From Gp6-AA40 sp963818645 (lineage in GTDB: Bacteria; Acidobacteriota; Vicinamibacteria; Vicinamibacterales; UBA2999), in the NCBI GenBank assembly GCA_963818645.1, contig CAWFTF010000023.1, positions 62,001 through 126,000 of the forward strand: DNA of 64,000 bases, in the 5' to 3' direction. Each line of letters opens with the position of its first letter. Position 1 is the stretch's first letter. The position numbers and the translations under genes were made by a program. Below the pieces are notes generated by a model, which was not told where the DNA came from, made no database searches, and was given only the letters and a program-made list of their open reading frames with translations. Shown here piece after piece: positions 1 to 12,763 of the stretch.

Positions 1-1062
1 CAGGGAACGCTCCCTGCTACATCGAAGCGAGCGCTGATCTCGATAAAGCGGCCAGCGACATCGTGCTTGGAAAGACGTTCGACTTTGGCGTGTTGTGTTC
101 GTCGCCGAACTCGGTCGTCGTCGACGAATCGGTGGCAGACGAGTCGCGTCGCCGATTTGAAGCGCGCGGGGCCTACTTCCTCAATCAGGCCGAGACGGAC
201 CTGCTTGCGAAGGCACTCGTCACCCCGCAGCGCCTCCCGAATCCTGCGCTCGTTGGAAAGTCGGCCCAGTTCATCGCCGGGAAGGCCGGGATCTCCGCAC
301 CGGCAGGGACGACAGTTCTCATTGCGCCGCTGACCGGCGTCGGCCGCGACTATCCCCTTTCCATAGAGAAGCTGTGTCCGGTCCTCTCCTGGTATGTCGT
401 CAAGGACTGGCGCGAAGGCTGCGAGCGCTGCATCCAGATCCTTCGATACGGCGGCATGGGTCACACCATGTCGATCCACTCGAAAAACGACGATGTGATC
501 CTGCAATTTGGGCTGAAGAAACCTGCATTTCGCATTTGTGTGAACACGCCGACCACCCATGGATCCATCGGGTTGACGACCGGATTGGATCCCGCGATGA
601 CGCTGGGCTGCGGAGGCTGGGGCGGCAACATCACCTCCGACAACATCTCGCCGCGCCATCTGCTCAACATCAAGCGTCTCGCGTACGAAGTGCGGCCGGC
701 CGTCGGGTCGCCCGCGACGTCAGCTCGTGATCAAGCCCCGGTCGTGCGCCTTCCAAAGGCGCCGGCCCCCCCTGTTTCTACGGGGATCTCCGCGCAGGCG
801 CTCTCGGCGCGCGTCGATGCCTTCCTTTCATCTCGAGGGTTCCGTCCCGCCGAGTCTTCCCTCCCCGACCCACCGATGGACGCGCAGGTAAAACCGCTTG
901 CGGCCGATAACCCCAAGGACTTCGTCTGCGAAGACGATGTCCGGGCGGCGTTGAAGAGCGGGAGAACCCTCGTTGTCGGATGACAAAACGATCGTCACGC
1001 CTTCGGCACGAGAACTTGGCGAGGCGAACAAGGTGTTCGTCCAGGCCGGTTATCCGCGGTAG
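1..1062 (+). CDS. CoA-acylating aldehyde dehydrogenase (EutE/PduP-like), 5' end outside window, one frameshift
   Basis: The reading frame is open from the left edge, so only the C-terminal part is present. The segment GVLCSSPNSVVV carries the likely catalytic Cys of the acylating aldehyde dehydrogenase family (EutE, PduP, AdhE N-domain), which converts acetaldehyde or propionaldehyde plus CoA and NAD+ to acyl-CoA. It is followed by the family's glycine-rich and THGS-containing C-terminal segments. A proline/alanine-rich linker and an extra tail come after the enzyme domain. The frame hits TGA at 981-983, and the +1 frame continues as DKTIVTPSARELGE and on to TAG at 1060-1062. That tail resembles one I associate with microcompartment-type loci, so I treat the gene as 1-1062 with one extra base near 981. 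A microcompartment role is inference only, since no shell protein is in the window. Confidence 0.72.
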
Positions 1063-1152
1063 AGCTTGTGCGCGGTTTTGCTCGGGAGTTTCCACTCGAG
1101 CTTACGGAGTTTTGACCCTCGGATCGACCGGATGCTAGAGTACGCGGACCCG

Positions 1153-2872
1153 ATGCTGTCGTTTCGCCGAGGAGTGAGCGGCGTTCTCTGCGCCGTCGGA
1201 CTGCTGCTGTCAGGCGCCTGTGCCGCGAGATCGCCACAGACGACGACTGCGCAGGCGCCATCAGTCGTTGCGCCCCAACCCGCGCCCGCTGCGGCGGCGC
1301 AGCCCGATCCCGTTCAGGAACTCATCGCTCTTTCAGAACAGCATTTCCAGGCCGGTGAGCGCGAGCTGAGTGAAGGTCACCTCGACGCGGCTACTGCTGC
1401 GTTCGACCGCGCGGTTGACGTCCTGCTCGAATCGCCTGGCGGCGCCCGTTCGAACCAGCAACTAAGTGCGCACTACGACCGCCTGATCGAGCGGATCAGC
1501 GGCCACGAACTCATGGCTCTGGCGCAGGCGGATGGCTTCGCAGAAAAGGCGCCTGAACCGGCATCGATCGACGATCTCCTTACCATTACGACCTTCGAGC
1601 GCCCCACGCCGACTCCGGAAACGGAACGCACGGTCGCCAACGATCTTCAGGCAGTAGTTCACGACATCGAGATCCCGCAGAACGCCCGCGTGCTGGCCTA
1701 TGTAGAGCTGTTTACCAGCCGACTGAAGGGGTATCTCGAAGAAGGCTTGAGCCGGGGGGCGCGCTACCTTCCGATGATCCAGGAGGTCTTCCGGGCCGAG
1801 GGCGTGCCGCTCGATCTGGCTTATGTTCCACTGATCGAGAGCGCCTTCAAGCCGAACGCTCTTTCACGCGCGAAGGCCAAGGGTATGTGGCAGTTCATGC
1901 GCGGCACGGCGCTGGAGAATGGTCTCCGCCACGATTGGTACATCGACGAGCGCGCCGATCCGGAGAAAGCTACGCGCGCAGCAGCCAAGTATCTGAAAAC
2001 GCTCTACTCGATGTTCGGCGACTGGCACCTGGCGCTTGCGTCGTACAACGGTGGGCCGGGGCGTGTGCAGCGCGCCATGAAGCGCTCCGGACGGGACGAC
2101 TTCTGGAAGCTGTCGGCAACCTCACGCTATCTCCCGCGCGAGACGCGTGACTACGTTCCGCTCATTCTCGCGGCCATCATCATCGCGAAAAGTCCTGCCC
2201 AGTACGAAATGGACGTGATGCCCATCGAGGTGCCGCTCTTCGAAACGGTCACCGTTGCCGGTGCCGTGGATATTCGCCGCGTCGCCGAGTGGGCGGGCGC
2301 ATCGGTCCAGGACATCCAGGATCTGAACCCGGAGTTGCGTCGGTGGACCACACCGATTCGCGCAACCGAGTACGAGCTCAAGGTTCCGATGGGCGCAGCA
2401 GAGGCGATCAACACACGTCTGACCGAGCAGGGAGGCGACGATCTCGCGCCGCTCAGTCACTACACCGTCAAGAAGAACGAAACGCTGCCTTCCATCGCCA
2501 AGAAGCTGGGTGTCAGTCGATCGGATCTGGCAGAGGCCAACTACCTCTCAGCCAAGTCAAAGCTGGAAACCGGCCAGCAACTTGTTATCCCGCGCGCTCC
2601 TACGCTTCTCGCGACGCGAACAGAGACTGGGGGCCAGGCTGCCTGACGCTGTCCCCGCGACTGCGACTCGGCAGGTGGAAACGGACGACGACCCGCCGGC
2701 ACGCACGACGACGACCCATCGCGTCGCACGTGGTGAAACGCTCTCTTTGATCGCCAAGCGCTACGGCACCACCGTCGCTCACATCATAGAGTTGAACAGC
2801 CTCCGCAACAGCGTCATCCACGTTGGGCAGCGCTTGATCGTCGAGCGCCTGTCTACGCTCGCGACCAACTGA
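1153..2872 (+). CDS. mltD: MltD-like membrane-bound lytic transglycosylase with LysM domains, frameshifted
   Basis: Lytic murein transglycosylase that cleaves peptidoglycan glycan strands in the periplasm. I chose the ATG at 1153 because it is followed by a hydrophobic lipoprotein signal with the lipobox LSGAC; an ATG at 1132 and a GTG at 1066 are alternatives. An SLT domain follows, with the catalytic Glu in LIESAFKP and a downstream GMWQFM segment. Then comes one LysM domain (HYTVKKNETLPSIAKKLG). The frame stops with TGA at 2644-2646, but the +1 frame goes on with a second LysM (HRVARGETLSLIAKRYG) to 2872. A one-base insertion lies just before or at 2644; a G5 run sits a few bases upstream. 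With both LysM repeats the length fits MltD. Confidence 0.85.
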
Positions 2873-2878
2873 CCCGCA

Positions 2879-2927
2879 TCGCAGAAACCGCGATAAAGGC
2901 GCGAGATCGACGTTGCAGAAACTGCGA
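2879..2927. promoter_or_regulatory. Two copies of a TYGCAGAAACYGCGA palindrome, 34 bp apart
   Basis: The gap between mltD and comM holds two near-identical 15-bp dyads, TCGCAGAAACCGCGA (2879-2893) and TTGCAGAAACTGCGA (2913-2927). Each has six-base arms around AAA. The 34-bp spacing is about three helical turns, as for paired operator sites, but no regulator is known to me for this motif and a pair of small hairpins is equally possible. Confidence 0.4.
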
Positions 2928-3008
2928 CGTTCAGGACGTCGCCTCGCTCGATCCCGAAGAAACTCGCATGAATCCGTGAGGCACGCGATCTTGCACTGAT
3001 CTCTGGTC

Positions 3009-4556
3009 GTGCTCGCCAGTCTACGCAGTGCAGCGGTCTTCGGTGTGGAGGCCTATCCGGTTCACGTCGAAGTAGACGTCGCCTTCGGGCTCCCCCACTT
3101 CTCGATGGTGGGCCTGCCCGATGCGACCGTCAAAGAGAGTCGCGATCGCGTGCGGTCCGCGATCCGAAACTCGGGATTCGAGTTTCCTCATCATCGGATC
3201 ACTGTCAATCTTGCGCCGGCCGACGTGCGCAAGGCCGGGTCGTCGTTCGATCTTCCGATCGCGCTCGGATTGCTCGCGACCTCCGGTCCACTCACACGTC
3301 GATGCGTTGACGACACCGTGATCGTTGGCGAGCTCTCGCTCGATGGCGCGATCAATGGCATTCGCGGTGTGCTGCCAATTGCAGTCGGCGCACGTCGGCT
3401 GGGGCTCAAGCGCCTCCTTCTACCGCCGCAGAATGCGACCGAGGCCTCAGTTGTCGAGGGCCTGGATATTTGCGTGGCTCAATCGCTGACGGAAGCCGTT
3501 GAGGCGTTGAACGAACCCGAGCGCGCCAAACGGGCGACCGCCGGCCCAGTGAGTACGAGCAGTACGACACCAGCCGACACCGATCTGGCCGACGTTCGCG
3601 GGCAATTGCTCGCCAGGCGCGCGCTCGAAGTGGCGGCCGCTGGCGGTCACAACCTGCTGATGACCGGCCCTCCTGGCGCCGGCAAGACGATGCTGGCGAG
3701 AAGATTGGGAACGATTCTGCCACCCCTCACGTTCGATGAAGCGCTCGAGTGCACAGCCATCCATTCAGTCGCCGGCACTCTCCCCGCTGGCCAGGGGCTT
3801 CTCTCAGAGCGCCCGTTTCGTGCGCCTCACCACACGATTTCGACCGTTGCCCTTGTTGGCGGCGGGTCCATTCCCAGGCCGGGTGAAATCTCCCTGGCGC
3901 ATCACGGGGTCCTCTTCATGGATGAGATGCCGGAATTCGATCGACGGGTCCTCGAAGTTCTCCGGCAACCTCTCGAGGAGGGACACGTGACGATCGCACG
4001 TGCCGCACGGACCGCAGTCTTCCCTGCGCGCTTCGTTCTCATCGGTGCGATGAATCCGTGTCCCTGCGGGTTTGCCGGCGACGATCGCCGGCCGTGCAGA
4101 TGTACGCCCATTCAGATCGCGAAGTATCAGAACCGCCTCTCGGGTCCGCTCCGCGACCGGATCGATCTCATTGTCGATGTCCCTGCTGTCGCAGTGGGCT
4201 CGATCGTCGACGGCGTCGCTGGTGAGCCGTCTGCGATTGTTCGCGAGCGTGTGATCGCGGCGCGTCGCGCGCAGCATGCTCGCTATGGTGACGCGGGCCC
4301 TCGCACGAATGCGGCCCTGCGCGGCTCGCGCGTCGCAACGTTGTGCCGGCCCGACGCGACAGGACGGCAGTTGTTGCGGAGGGCCGTCGATCAATTGGGA
4401 TTGAGCGCGCGCGGCTACGACCGCGTGCTCAAAGTAGCGCGGACGGTTGCCGATCTTGCCAGCGACGAGAAGGTTACGTCAGAGCACATCGCCGAGGCGC
4501 TGCAATACAGAGTGGTGGAACACGGGATTGGGTGCAGGGATACAGGTGATGTATGA
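3009..4556 (+). CDS. comM: ComM / YifB family Mg-chelatase-like AAA+ ATPase
   Basis: A full-length 515-residue member of the YifB/ComM family, a hexameric helicase that promotes branch migration during natural transformation. The GTG start at 3009 gives the expected N-terminus (MLASLRSAAVFGVEAYPV). The N-terminal ChlI-like domain occupies about residues 20-170. The AAA+ core begins with Walker A GPPGAGKT at 220-227 and includes the RPFRAPHHTIS segment and the Cys-rich NPCPCGFAGD segment; the C-terminal Mg-chelatase domain follows. The stop overlaps the next start in an ATGA, so the downstream gene is probably translationally coupled. A ComEA-like protein elsewhere in the window (35.1 kb) also points to competence. 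Confidence 0.93.
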   Translation: MLASLRSAAVFGVEAYPVHVEVDVAFGLPHFSMVGLPDATVKESRDRVRSAIRNSGFEFPHHRITVNLAPADVRKAGSSFDLPIALGLLATSGPLTRRCVDDTVIVGELSLDGAINGIRGVLPIAVGARRLGLKRLLLPPQNATEASVVEGLDICVAQSLTEAVEALNEPERAKRATAGPVSTSSTTPADTDLADVRGQLLARRALEVAAAGGHNLLMTGPPGAGKTMLARRLGTILPPLTFDEALECTAIHSVAGTLPAGQGLLSERPFRAPHHTISTVALVGGGSIPRPGEISLAHHGVLFMDEMPEFDRRVLEVLRQPLEEGHVTIARAARTAVFPARFVLIGAMNPCPCGFAGDDRRPCRCTPIQIAKYQNRLSGPLRDRIDLIVDVPAVAVGSIVDGVAGEPSAIVRERVIAARRAQHARYGDAGPRTNAALRGSRVATLCRPDATGRQLLRRAVDQLGLSARGYDRVLKVARTVADLASDEKVTSEHIAEALQYRVVEHGIGCRDTGDV

Positions 4557-5593
4557 GCGTGGAAGTCGGTCGTCGCGTGTTCGTAGGATCAGTGGCTGCA
4601 GGTCTCCCGCTGCTGGCCGGAGGGAGTGCAACGCTCGCGTTTGCGCAGCGCCAGACTGGCGCAACGCGAGTCCAGGATCCGGTCTTCGATCAGTTGTTGA
4701 CTGACATGAAGGGAGCCGTCCGAAGTCTGAGCCAGGCAGGCTCTGGTGAGCACACCCGCCGCCTCGCATCGTCATTGCGGGTGCTTGCGGCATGGGGCGC
4801 GTCGAAGCAGATCGACTCGCGGGTGAAGGAGACATTGCGCGATGTCGTGCGACGCGAGGGACGAGACGCGCTGCTTCGTCGCAACCTCGACGCCGCGATG
4901 TTCAAAGCGGAAGCGCGCGAGTTTGGATTCGACGGGACGTCCGCCGTTCCGTTGCCGGTGCCGGCGCCCGTTGACTTCGCGACGCGGCAGCGGATTGTTG
5001 ACGATCTGCTTGCCAACGGCGTCACCGCGCGTTGGCAAGCAGTCGCCGCGACGTTGGACGATGCCGCTCGAGCGCTTGATCGAGTTGCGTCCGCGCGGTC
5101 GGCTGGAGTCACCCTGGTAGCGCAGGTCGATCCGTCAGTCTGCCGGATGATCCAGCAGGAGATGTCTTATCTCAACATCCAGATGGTGTTCTGGTGTGCA
5201 CCGTGGTTCTATTGGGTTCCCGAACCGTGTGGAATGGCGACGTCCGCGTACCTGGGAGTCTGCGGCGGTCGGCTGGTGGTACGGTTGCTGATGAACAACA
5301 ACAAAGTCGCGATCGCGTGTCTGGTGGTCATCTACGCGATGGCCAGTGGCCTTTCGTACGTGACATTCCGCAGGTATCCGGATCATTCCGGAACGGCGGC
5401 GGTCCAGTGGCTCCTCTTCTACATCGTGACCGTCGTGTATCCGTTGATCTGGACCGTTCAGAACCTGCGTCTCGTACGGAAACTCGGGCTCGATCATTCG
5501 CAGCCGCTTCGCCGGTTCGTCTGGGCTCCGGTGATCGTGGGCGGGACGTCGTTGCTCACCGGTCTGAGTCTCCTGTTGCCTCTGCTTCGCTGA
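4553..5593 (+). CDS. Tat-signal secreted protein with C-terminal membrane segment, function unknown
   Basis: I do not recognise the family. The N-terminus (MSVEVGRRVFVGSVAAG) has a twin-arginine pair and a hydrophobic stretch ending near LAFAQ, as in a Tat leader. Residues 30-210 are soluble and helical in character. A Cys- and aromatic-rich stretch (about 215-240) precedes an internal Met at position 5291. From there about 100 residues form three likely transmembrane helices. The two halves look like different proteins, so this may be two genes whose separating stop was lost, or a real fusion. It overlaps comM by 4 bp. Confidence 0.6.
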   Translation: MSVEVGRRVFVGSVAAGLPLLAGGSATLAFAQRQTGATRVQDPVFDQLLTDMKGAVRSLSQAGSGEHTRRLASSLRVLAAWGASKQIDSRVKETLRDVVRREGRDALLRRNLDAAMFKAEAREFGFDGTSAVPLPVPAPVDFATRQRIVDDLLANGVTARWQAVAATLDDAARALDRVASARSAGVTLVAQVDPSVCRMIQQEMSYLNIQMVFWCAPWFYWVPEPCGMATSAYLGVCGGRLVVRLLMNNNKVAIACLVVIYAMASGLSYVTFRRYPDHSGTAAVQWLLFYIVTVVYPLIWTVQNLRLVRKLGLDHSQPLRRFVWAPVIVGGTSLLTGLSLLLPLLR

Positions 5594-5622
5594 GCGGGAC
5601 GGACACGTCACGCTGGGACCGG

Positions 5623-5639
5623 GGTGCGCGCCGCGCACC
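5623..5639. terminator. GC-rich hairpin between convergent genes
   Basis: GGTGCGCG and CGCGCACC form a near-perfect 17-bp palindrome in the 53-bp gap between two convergent genes. There is no T-tract, so intrinsic termination is only possible. Confidence 0.3.
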
Positions 5640-5646
5640 TCGGGTC

Positions 5647-6518
5647 TCACTCGGCGAGGAGCCGTGGGGATACGCGTGGATCGCGAAGGCTGCGCAGCGC
5701 GGTGGCCGCCAGGATGATCGCGCCTCCCACGATCGTCCATGAGCCCGCCGACTCTCCCCGCAGGATCCATGTCCATACTGGATTGAGGACCGGTTCGACC
5801 AGAAGGAGCAGAGACACGTCGAGAGCGGGCAGATGGCGGATCCCTGCGGTCAGACATACATATGCGAGGCCGATCTGACACACACCGAGGTACACGATCG
5901 TGATCCACTCCCCTGTCGACGCCGCCGGCAGCGGCAATGCGAACGGGAGTGCCGCAATCGATGCGAACAGATTACCTGCTGCTACGGCTGACATGCCGAG
6001 ACCTGGCCGCGAATGATCGCGTTCTACGTACCGAAGCGCCACGAGCGTGAGCGCCCACGTGATGCTGCACATCAGGGCCAGTAGATTTCCGCGTCCTGGA
6101 TCGGGTGCAGTGGCCGTCGCGTCCGGCCGTCCCATGAAGCAACTGAGCATCCCCAACGCGACGGCCAGCAGGTAGATCACGTCACGGCGCTTGAAGTGCT
6201 CACTCAGAAGGAGGGGGCCCAACAGGAGGAGATACAGCGGCGCCGTTGACTGAAGAAAGATCGCGTTGGCCGCTGTCGTGAGTTTGGTGGACAAAACGAA
6301 TAGCGTCAGCGTTGCTGCGTAGACGATGCCAGCCAGAACGACGGGCAACGACCACACGATTCGGCCGCGGACGAGGATCAGCAGCGCGATCGCCGCGACA
6401 CCAGATCGGAGTGCCGATACCTGCAGACCTGAAAAGGCAGCGACCTTGATCCCTGCTCCCCCGTCGAAAACAGGAGAGCAGCAGCGAGCACCTGCAGCCG
6501 AGCCCTGCCGGCGCTCAC
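5647..6518 (-). CDS. EamA/DMT family transporter, one frameshift
   Basis: Drug/metabolite transporter with about ten predicted membrane helices arranged as two EamA repeats. The long frame from 6357 starts in helix 2. Translating upstream restores the missing helix: the minus strand reads SAGRARLQVLAAALLFSTG and then, in the downstream frame, GAGIKVAAFSGLQV. The two frames join if the C5 run at 6458-6462 (G5 on the coding strand) should be six long, so this is a homopolymer deletion. The likely start is the GTG at 6516-6518. Substrate unknown; homologues export amino acids or metabolites. The gene converges on the Tat/membrane protein. Confidence 0.8.
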
Positions 6519-6714
6519 GAGGCTGATCCGGAGAACATTCGCCCGATATTCGCTTTTAGCCTGATTCGTTGAGGAGCCATTTCGTCCTGTGATAGGCTCG
6601 TCACGTCGGCACCCCTCCCCACCGGCGTGTCAGCACCCGATAGTATGGTCCGTATGGCGCGGACCGGCCGCTGTGCCTGGTCGGGGCCCCGTATTTTTGC
6701 CGAGTGAATCTGTT

Positions 6715-7650
6715 TTGAAACCAGCCCGGCGCTACACGATTCTCGTTGCGGATCGCACGACAGGCGTTGTCCGTCGTGTGACGGTCGCCGTCCGCCCGGC
6801 GGTCGTGTTTGCCTGCGCCGTTGCCACCCTTCCCGTGCTCGTCGGTATCGGCGCGGCCTGGAAGGCGAAAAGCGACGTCGCCGAGCTCTACGTCAGCGAG
6901 CGCGCCCTCGAAGAGGAAAACGCGAGCTACCGAACCGCAACCGCGGAACTCTCGAGCCAGATTCAATCCCTGCAGACGGCGATTACCGACCTTGGTGCCA
7001 GGGCCGCACTCGACCCGAGCCTCGCCCGCGCCATGGAGACGTTACCCGCTTTCGTCAAGTCGCGCGCGATGGGCGGCAGCGTCGGCACGACCGCCAAGCA
7101 GGATGCTACCTATACAAACGCCTTGACCGCCCTCGCGAATCCCGAGGACACGTTCGGTCTTCTCCGCACGCTGCTGGAAGGGCTCGAATCACGCCTGAAC
7201 GTCGTGCAGCGGAACGTTGAGAAGCGGAACGCCCTCGCGAATGCGACGCCGTCGATCTGGCCCGCTCACGGATGGCTCACGTCGACGATGGGCCGGCGCA
7301 CGGATCCGATGACGGGCGGCGATGATTACCATCCGGGTCTGGACATCGCCGGTGATAAGGGTCAGCCGGTCTATGCGACAGCCGCCGGCGTCGTGACCCA
7401 CGCGGGGCGACAGGGTGCTTACGGCAATCTCATCGTCATCGACCACGGGTTCGGACTCCAAACGCGCTACGGACACCTTTCCGGCTTCCAGGTCCAAGAG
7501 GGCGCCCGCGTTCAACGCGGCGATCTGATTGGCCGCCTGGGTGCCACTGGCCGCGCAACCGGCACCCACCTCCACTACGAGGTGCTCGCCAACGGCCGTC
7601 TCCTCAATCCGCTCAAACTGCTCACACAGCAGAAGCCTCGCGCTCAGTAA
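6715..7650 (+). CDS. M23 family metallopeptidase (LytM/NlpD type) with membrane anchor and coiled coil
   Basis: Peptidoglycan endopeptidase or activator of the M23 family. The order is one N-terminal membrane helix, a coiled-coil stretch (AELYVSERALEEENASY onwards), and a C-terminal LytM domain. Zinc-site motifs are present: HPGLDIAGDKG, RYGHLSG and the HLH of GTHLHYEV, so the domain should be catalytically active. Start choice is weak: no ATG is in a good place. TTG at 6715 gives an N-terminus (LKPARRYTIL) like those of related proteins, while a GTG at 6589 would add about 42 unlikely residues. It lies directly upstream of secA with a 91-bp gap. Confidence 0.85.
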   Translation: MKPARRYTILVADRTTGVVRRVTVAVRPAVVFACAVATLPVLVGIGAAWKAKSDVAELYVSERALEEENASYRTATAELSSQIQSLQTAITDLGARAALDPSLARAMETLPAFVKSRAMGGSVGTTAKQDATYTNALTALANPEDTFGLLRTLLEGLESRLNVVQRNVEKRNALANATPSIWPAHGWLTSTMGRRTDPMTGGDDYHPGLDIAGDKGQPVYATAAGVVTHAGRQGAYGNLIVIDHGFGLQTRYGHLSGFQVQEGARVQRGDLIGRLGATGRATGTHLHYEVLANGRLLNPLKLLTQQKPRAQ

Positions 7651-7741
7651 CTCTCCGCGCTTCTGTCGTTTCCTTGCCGATTGCGGAGCCGCTGGCTACA
7701 ATCGGTAGATATTCCTTCGTAGTTAGCTCCCTCCCATTCGC

Positions 7742-10701
<2,960 letters not shown>

Positions 10702-10710
10702 GAAAACAGA

Positions 10711-10732
10711 GGCCGACGATTGTCGGCCTTTT
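10711..10732 (+). terminator. Rho-independent terminator after secA
   Basis: A perfect 7-bp stem GGCCGAC / GTCGGCC with loop GATT is followed by TTTT at 10729-10732 and preceded by an A-run. It lies 10 bp after the secA stop and upstream of guaB. Confidence 0.8.
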
Positions 10733-10751
10733 GTGCATTTAGAGGACCTCC

Positions 10752-12278
10752 ATGGATCTGAAGACTGCCCCGTTCTCCAGCACCGAACAGACGGACACGG
10801 CGATCACCACGGCGCTCACGTTCGATGACGTGCTGCTCGTGCCGCAGCATTCGACGGTGAAGCCGTCACAAGTGGACGTGTCCACGCGGCTCACGCGGAC
10901 CATCCGGCTCAACGTCCCGATCCTGAGCGCTGCCATGGACACGGTCACCGAGTCTGGCCTCGCTATCGCGATGGCGCAACTCGGCGGCCTCGGCGTCATT
11001 CACAAGAACCTTCAGATTCACGAACAGGCGGCCGAAGTCGATCGTGTCAAGCGGTCGGAGAGCGGGATGATCGTCAACCCGATCACGCTCTCCCCATCCA
11101 ATCGCATCTATGAAGCGCTCGACCTGATGAAGAACTACCGGATCTCCGGTGTTCCGATCACCGAGGACGGCAGCAAGGAAGGCCGCCTCGTCGGGATTCT
11201 CACCAACCGCGACCTTCGCTTCGAGACGAACGTTCATCGTCCAATTGAAGAGGTGATGACGAAGTCGCCGCTCTTCACCGTGCCCGTGGGCACGACGCTG
11301 GACGAGGCGCGATCGTTCCTGCATCAGCACAAGGTCGAGAAGCTGCTGGTGGTCGACAAGGACTTCCGGTTGAAGGGACTGATCACCGTCAAGGACATTC
11401 AGAAAGGCATCAAGTACCCGAACGCGTGCAAGGACGCTCTCGGACGCCTGCGTTGCGGCGCGGCAATCGGTACGTCCAAGGACTCGCTCGAGCGGGCGCA
11501 TGCGCTTGTCTCGGCTGGCGTTGACGTGCTCGTCGTTGACACCGCGCACGGGCACAACCAGGACGTCATCGACATGGTCGCGCGGATCCGCCGCGACTTC
11601 CCGAACACCGATCTCGTGGCCGGCAACGTGGCGACAGCGGAAGCGACGGAAGCGCTGATCGGATCGGGTGTGGACGCGGTGAAGGTCGGCATCGGTGCCG
11701 GCTCGATTTGCACGACGCGCATTGTGGCCGGCATCGGGGTGCCGATGATCAGCGCGATCCTGGAATGCGCGCGTGCGGCCGCTGCCCGTAACGTCCCGAT
11801 CATCGCGGATGGCGGTATGCGCTACTCGGGCGACGTCGTGAAGGCGTTAGCCACGGGCGCGAGCTGCGTGATGCTGGGCAACCTGTTCGCCGGAACCGAC
11901 GAGAGCCCAGGCGAGCTGATCCTGTTCCAGGGGCGCAGCTACAAGGAATATCGCGGCATGGGATCGATCGGCGCGATGAGGAAGGGAAGCCGCGACCGCT
12001 ACTTCCAGGACGAGTTCGATCTGGAGGGTGGCAGCGCCGCGGGCAAGCTGGTTCCAGAAGGCATCGAGGGACGCGTTGCTCATAAGGGAAGCGCGCAGGC
12101 CGTCATCCATCAGCTAGTGGGAGGCATGCGGGCTGGTATGGGCTACTGCGGCAGCGGCACGATCCCGGAGCTGCAGCGCAAGGCCAAGCTGATTCGCATC
12201 ACACCCGCCGGTGTGCGTGAGAGCCACGTACACGACGTGACGATCACGAAGGAAGCGCCGAACTATCGGATGGAGTAA
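10752..12278 (+). CDS. guaB: IMP dehydrogenase
   Basis: Oxidises IMP to XMP with NAD+, the first committed step of GMP synthesis. It is a full-length 508-residue protein: TIM-barrel start (LTFDDVLLVPQ), a CBS pair inserted at about residues 115-225 (YRISGVPI and SPLFTVPVG segments), and the catalytic loop GSICTTRIVAGIG with the nucleophilic Cys near residue 319. The flap segment and a C-terminal GMRAGMGYCG follow. The ATG at 10752 is preceded by GAGG. It stands alone between a terminator and a heptamer hairpin shared with the convergent tsaE. Confidence 0.97.
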   Translation: MDLKTAPFSSTEQTDTAITTALTFDDVLLVPQHSTVKPSQVDVSTRLTRTIRLNVPILSAAMDTVTESGLAIAMAQLGGLGVIHKNLQIHEQAAEVDRVKRSESGMIVNPITLSPSNRIYEALDLMKNYRISGVPITEDGSKEGRLVGILTNRDLRFETNVHRPIEEVMTKSPLFTVPVGTTLDEARSFLHQHKVEKLLVVDKDFRLKGLITVKDIQKGIKYPNACKDALGRLRCGAAIGTSKDSLERAHALVSAGVDVLVVDTAHGHNQDVIDMVARIRRDFPNTDLVAGNVATAEATEALIGSGVDAVKVGIGAGSICTTRIVAGIGVPMISAILECARAAAARNVPIIADGGMRYSGDVVKALATGASCVMLGNLFAGTDESPGELILFQGRSYKEYRGMGSIGAMRKGSRDRYFQDEFDLEGGSAAGKLVPEGIEGRVAHKGSAQAVIHQLVGGMRAGMGYCGSGTIPELQRKAKLIRITPAGVRESHVHDVTITKEAPNYRME

Positions 12279-12281
12279 CGC

Positions 12282-12371
12282 TGGTTGGTGGATGGTGGTT
12301 AGTGGTGAACCAGTAACAACGAACCAAACCACGAACCAAACTACCAACTACCAACCACCAACTACCAACTA
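12282..12371. repeat. Heptamer inverted-repeat element H1 (unit CCAACTA / TAGTTGG)
   Basis: The left arm reads in 7-bp steps TGGTTGG, TGGATGG, TGGTTAG from 12282. The right arm carries the complementary unit CCAACTA, with four units in strict register at 12344-12371 (one is CCAACCA). The two arms can fold on each other imperfectly. It fills the whole gap between the convergent guaB and tsaE genes, and the tsaE stop codon (12362-12364) is part of a unit. Confidence 0.85.
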
Positions 12372-12763
12372 ATGCGTCGTCGGTCGCCGTCGAGGATCTC
12401 GATGGTGATGTGGCGCGCCCCGGGAAGCGCGTGCGTCAGCCGATCCGGCCACTCGATCGCGAGGACGCCCCGATGCAGCTCCTCGAGCCCCAGATCGTCA
12501 GTGGCGGCTCGTTCGAGGCGATAGAGATCGGCGTGATACAGCGTCAGGCGCCCGCCTCGATACTCGTGAACGAGCGTGAATGTCGGGCTGCTGACCTCCT
12601 CTGGATCGAGACCGAGTCCGGCCGCTAGCCCCCGCACAAACGCGGTCTTCCCCGCTCCGAGATTTCCAGACAGCAGCAGCACATCGCCTGCCACGAGGCC
12701 ACGTGCCAGCTCGCTGGCCACGGCGGCCGTCTCGGCTTCTGATGTGGTGACGTGCTCAGGCAC
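12362..12763 (-). CDS. tsaE: TsaE, tRNA threonylcarbamoyladenosine biosynthesis ATPase
   Basis: P-loop ATPase that works with TsaB and TsaD to make t6A37 of ANN-reading tRNAs. Walker A is GNLGAGKT at residues 33-40. The family signatures SSPTFTLVHEY, YHADLYRL and the C-terminal IEWPDRL are all present; 133 residues is typical. It overlaps the end of nnr by 8 bp, a common pairing, so the two are co-transcribed. The last residues (RRRISW) and the stop are read from the heptamer repeat H1, so the natural C-terminus may have been replaced by repeat-derived codons. Confidence 0.93.
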   Translation of the reverse strand: MPEHVTTSEAETAAVASELARGLVAGDVLLLSGNLGAGKTAFVRGLAAGLGLDPEEVSSPTFTLVHEYRGGRLTLYHADLYRLERAATDDLGLEELHRGVLAIEWPDRLTHALPGARHITIEILDGDRRRISW

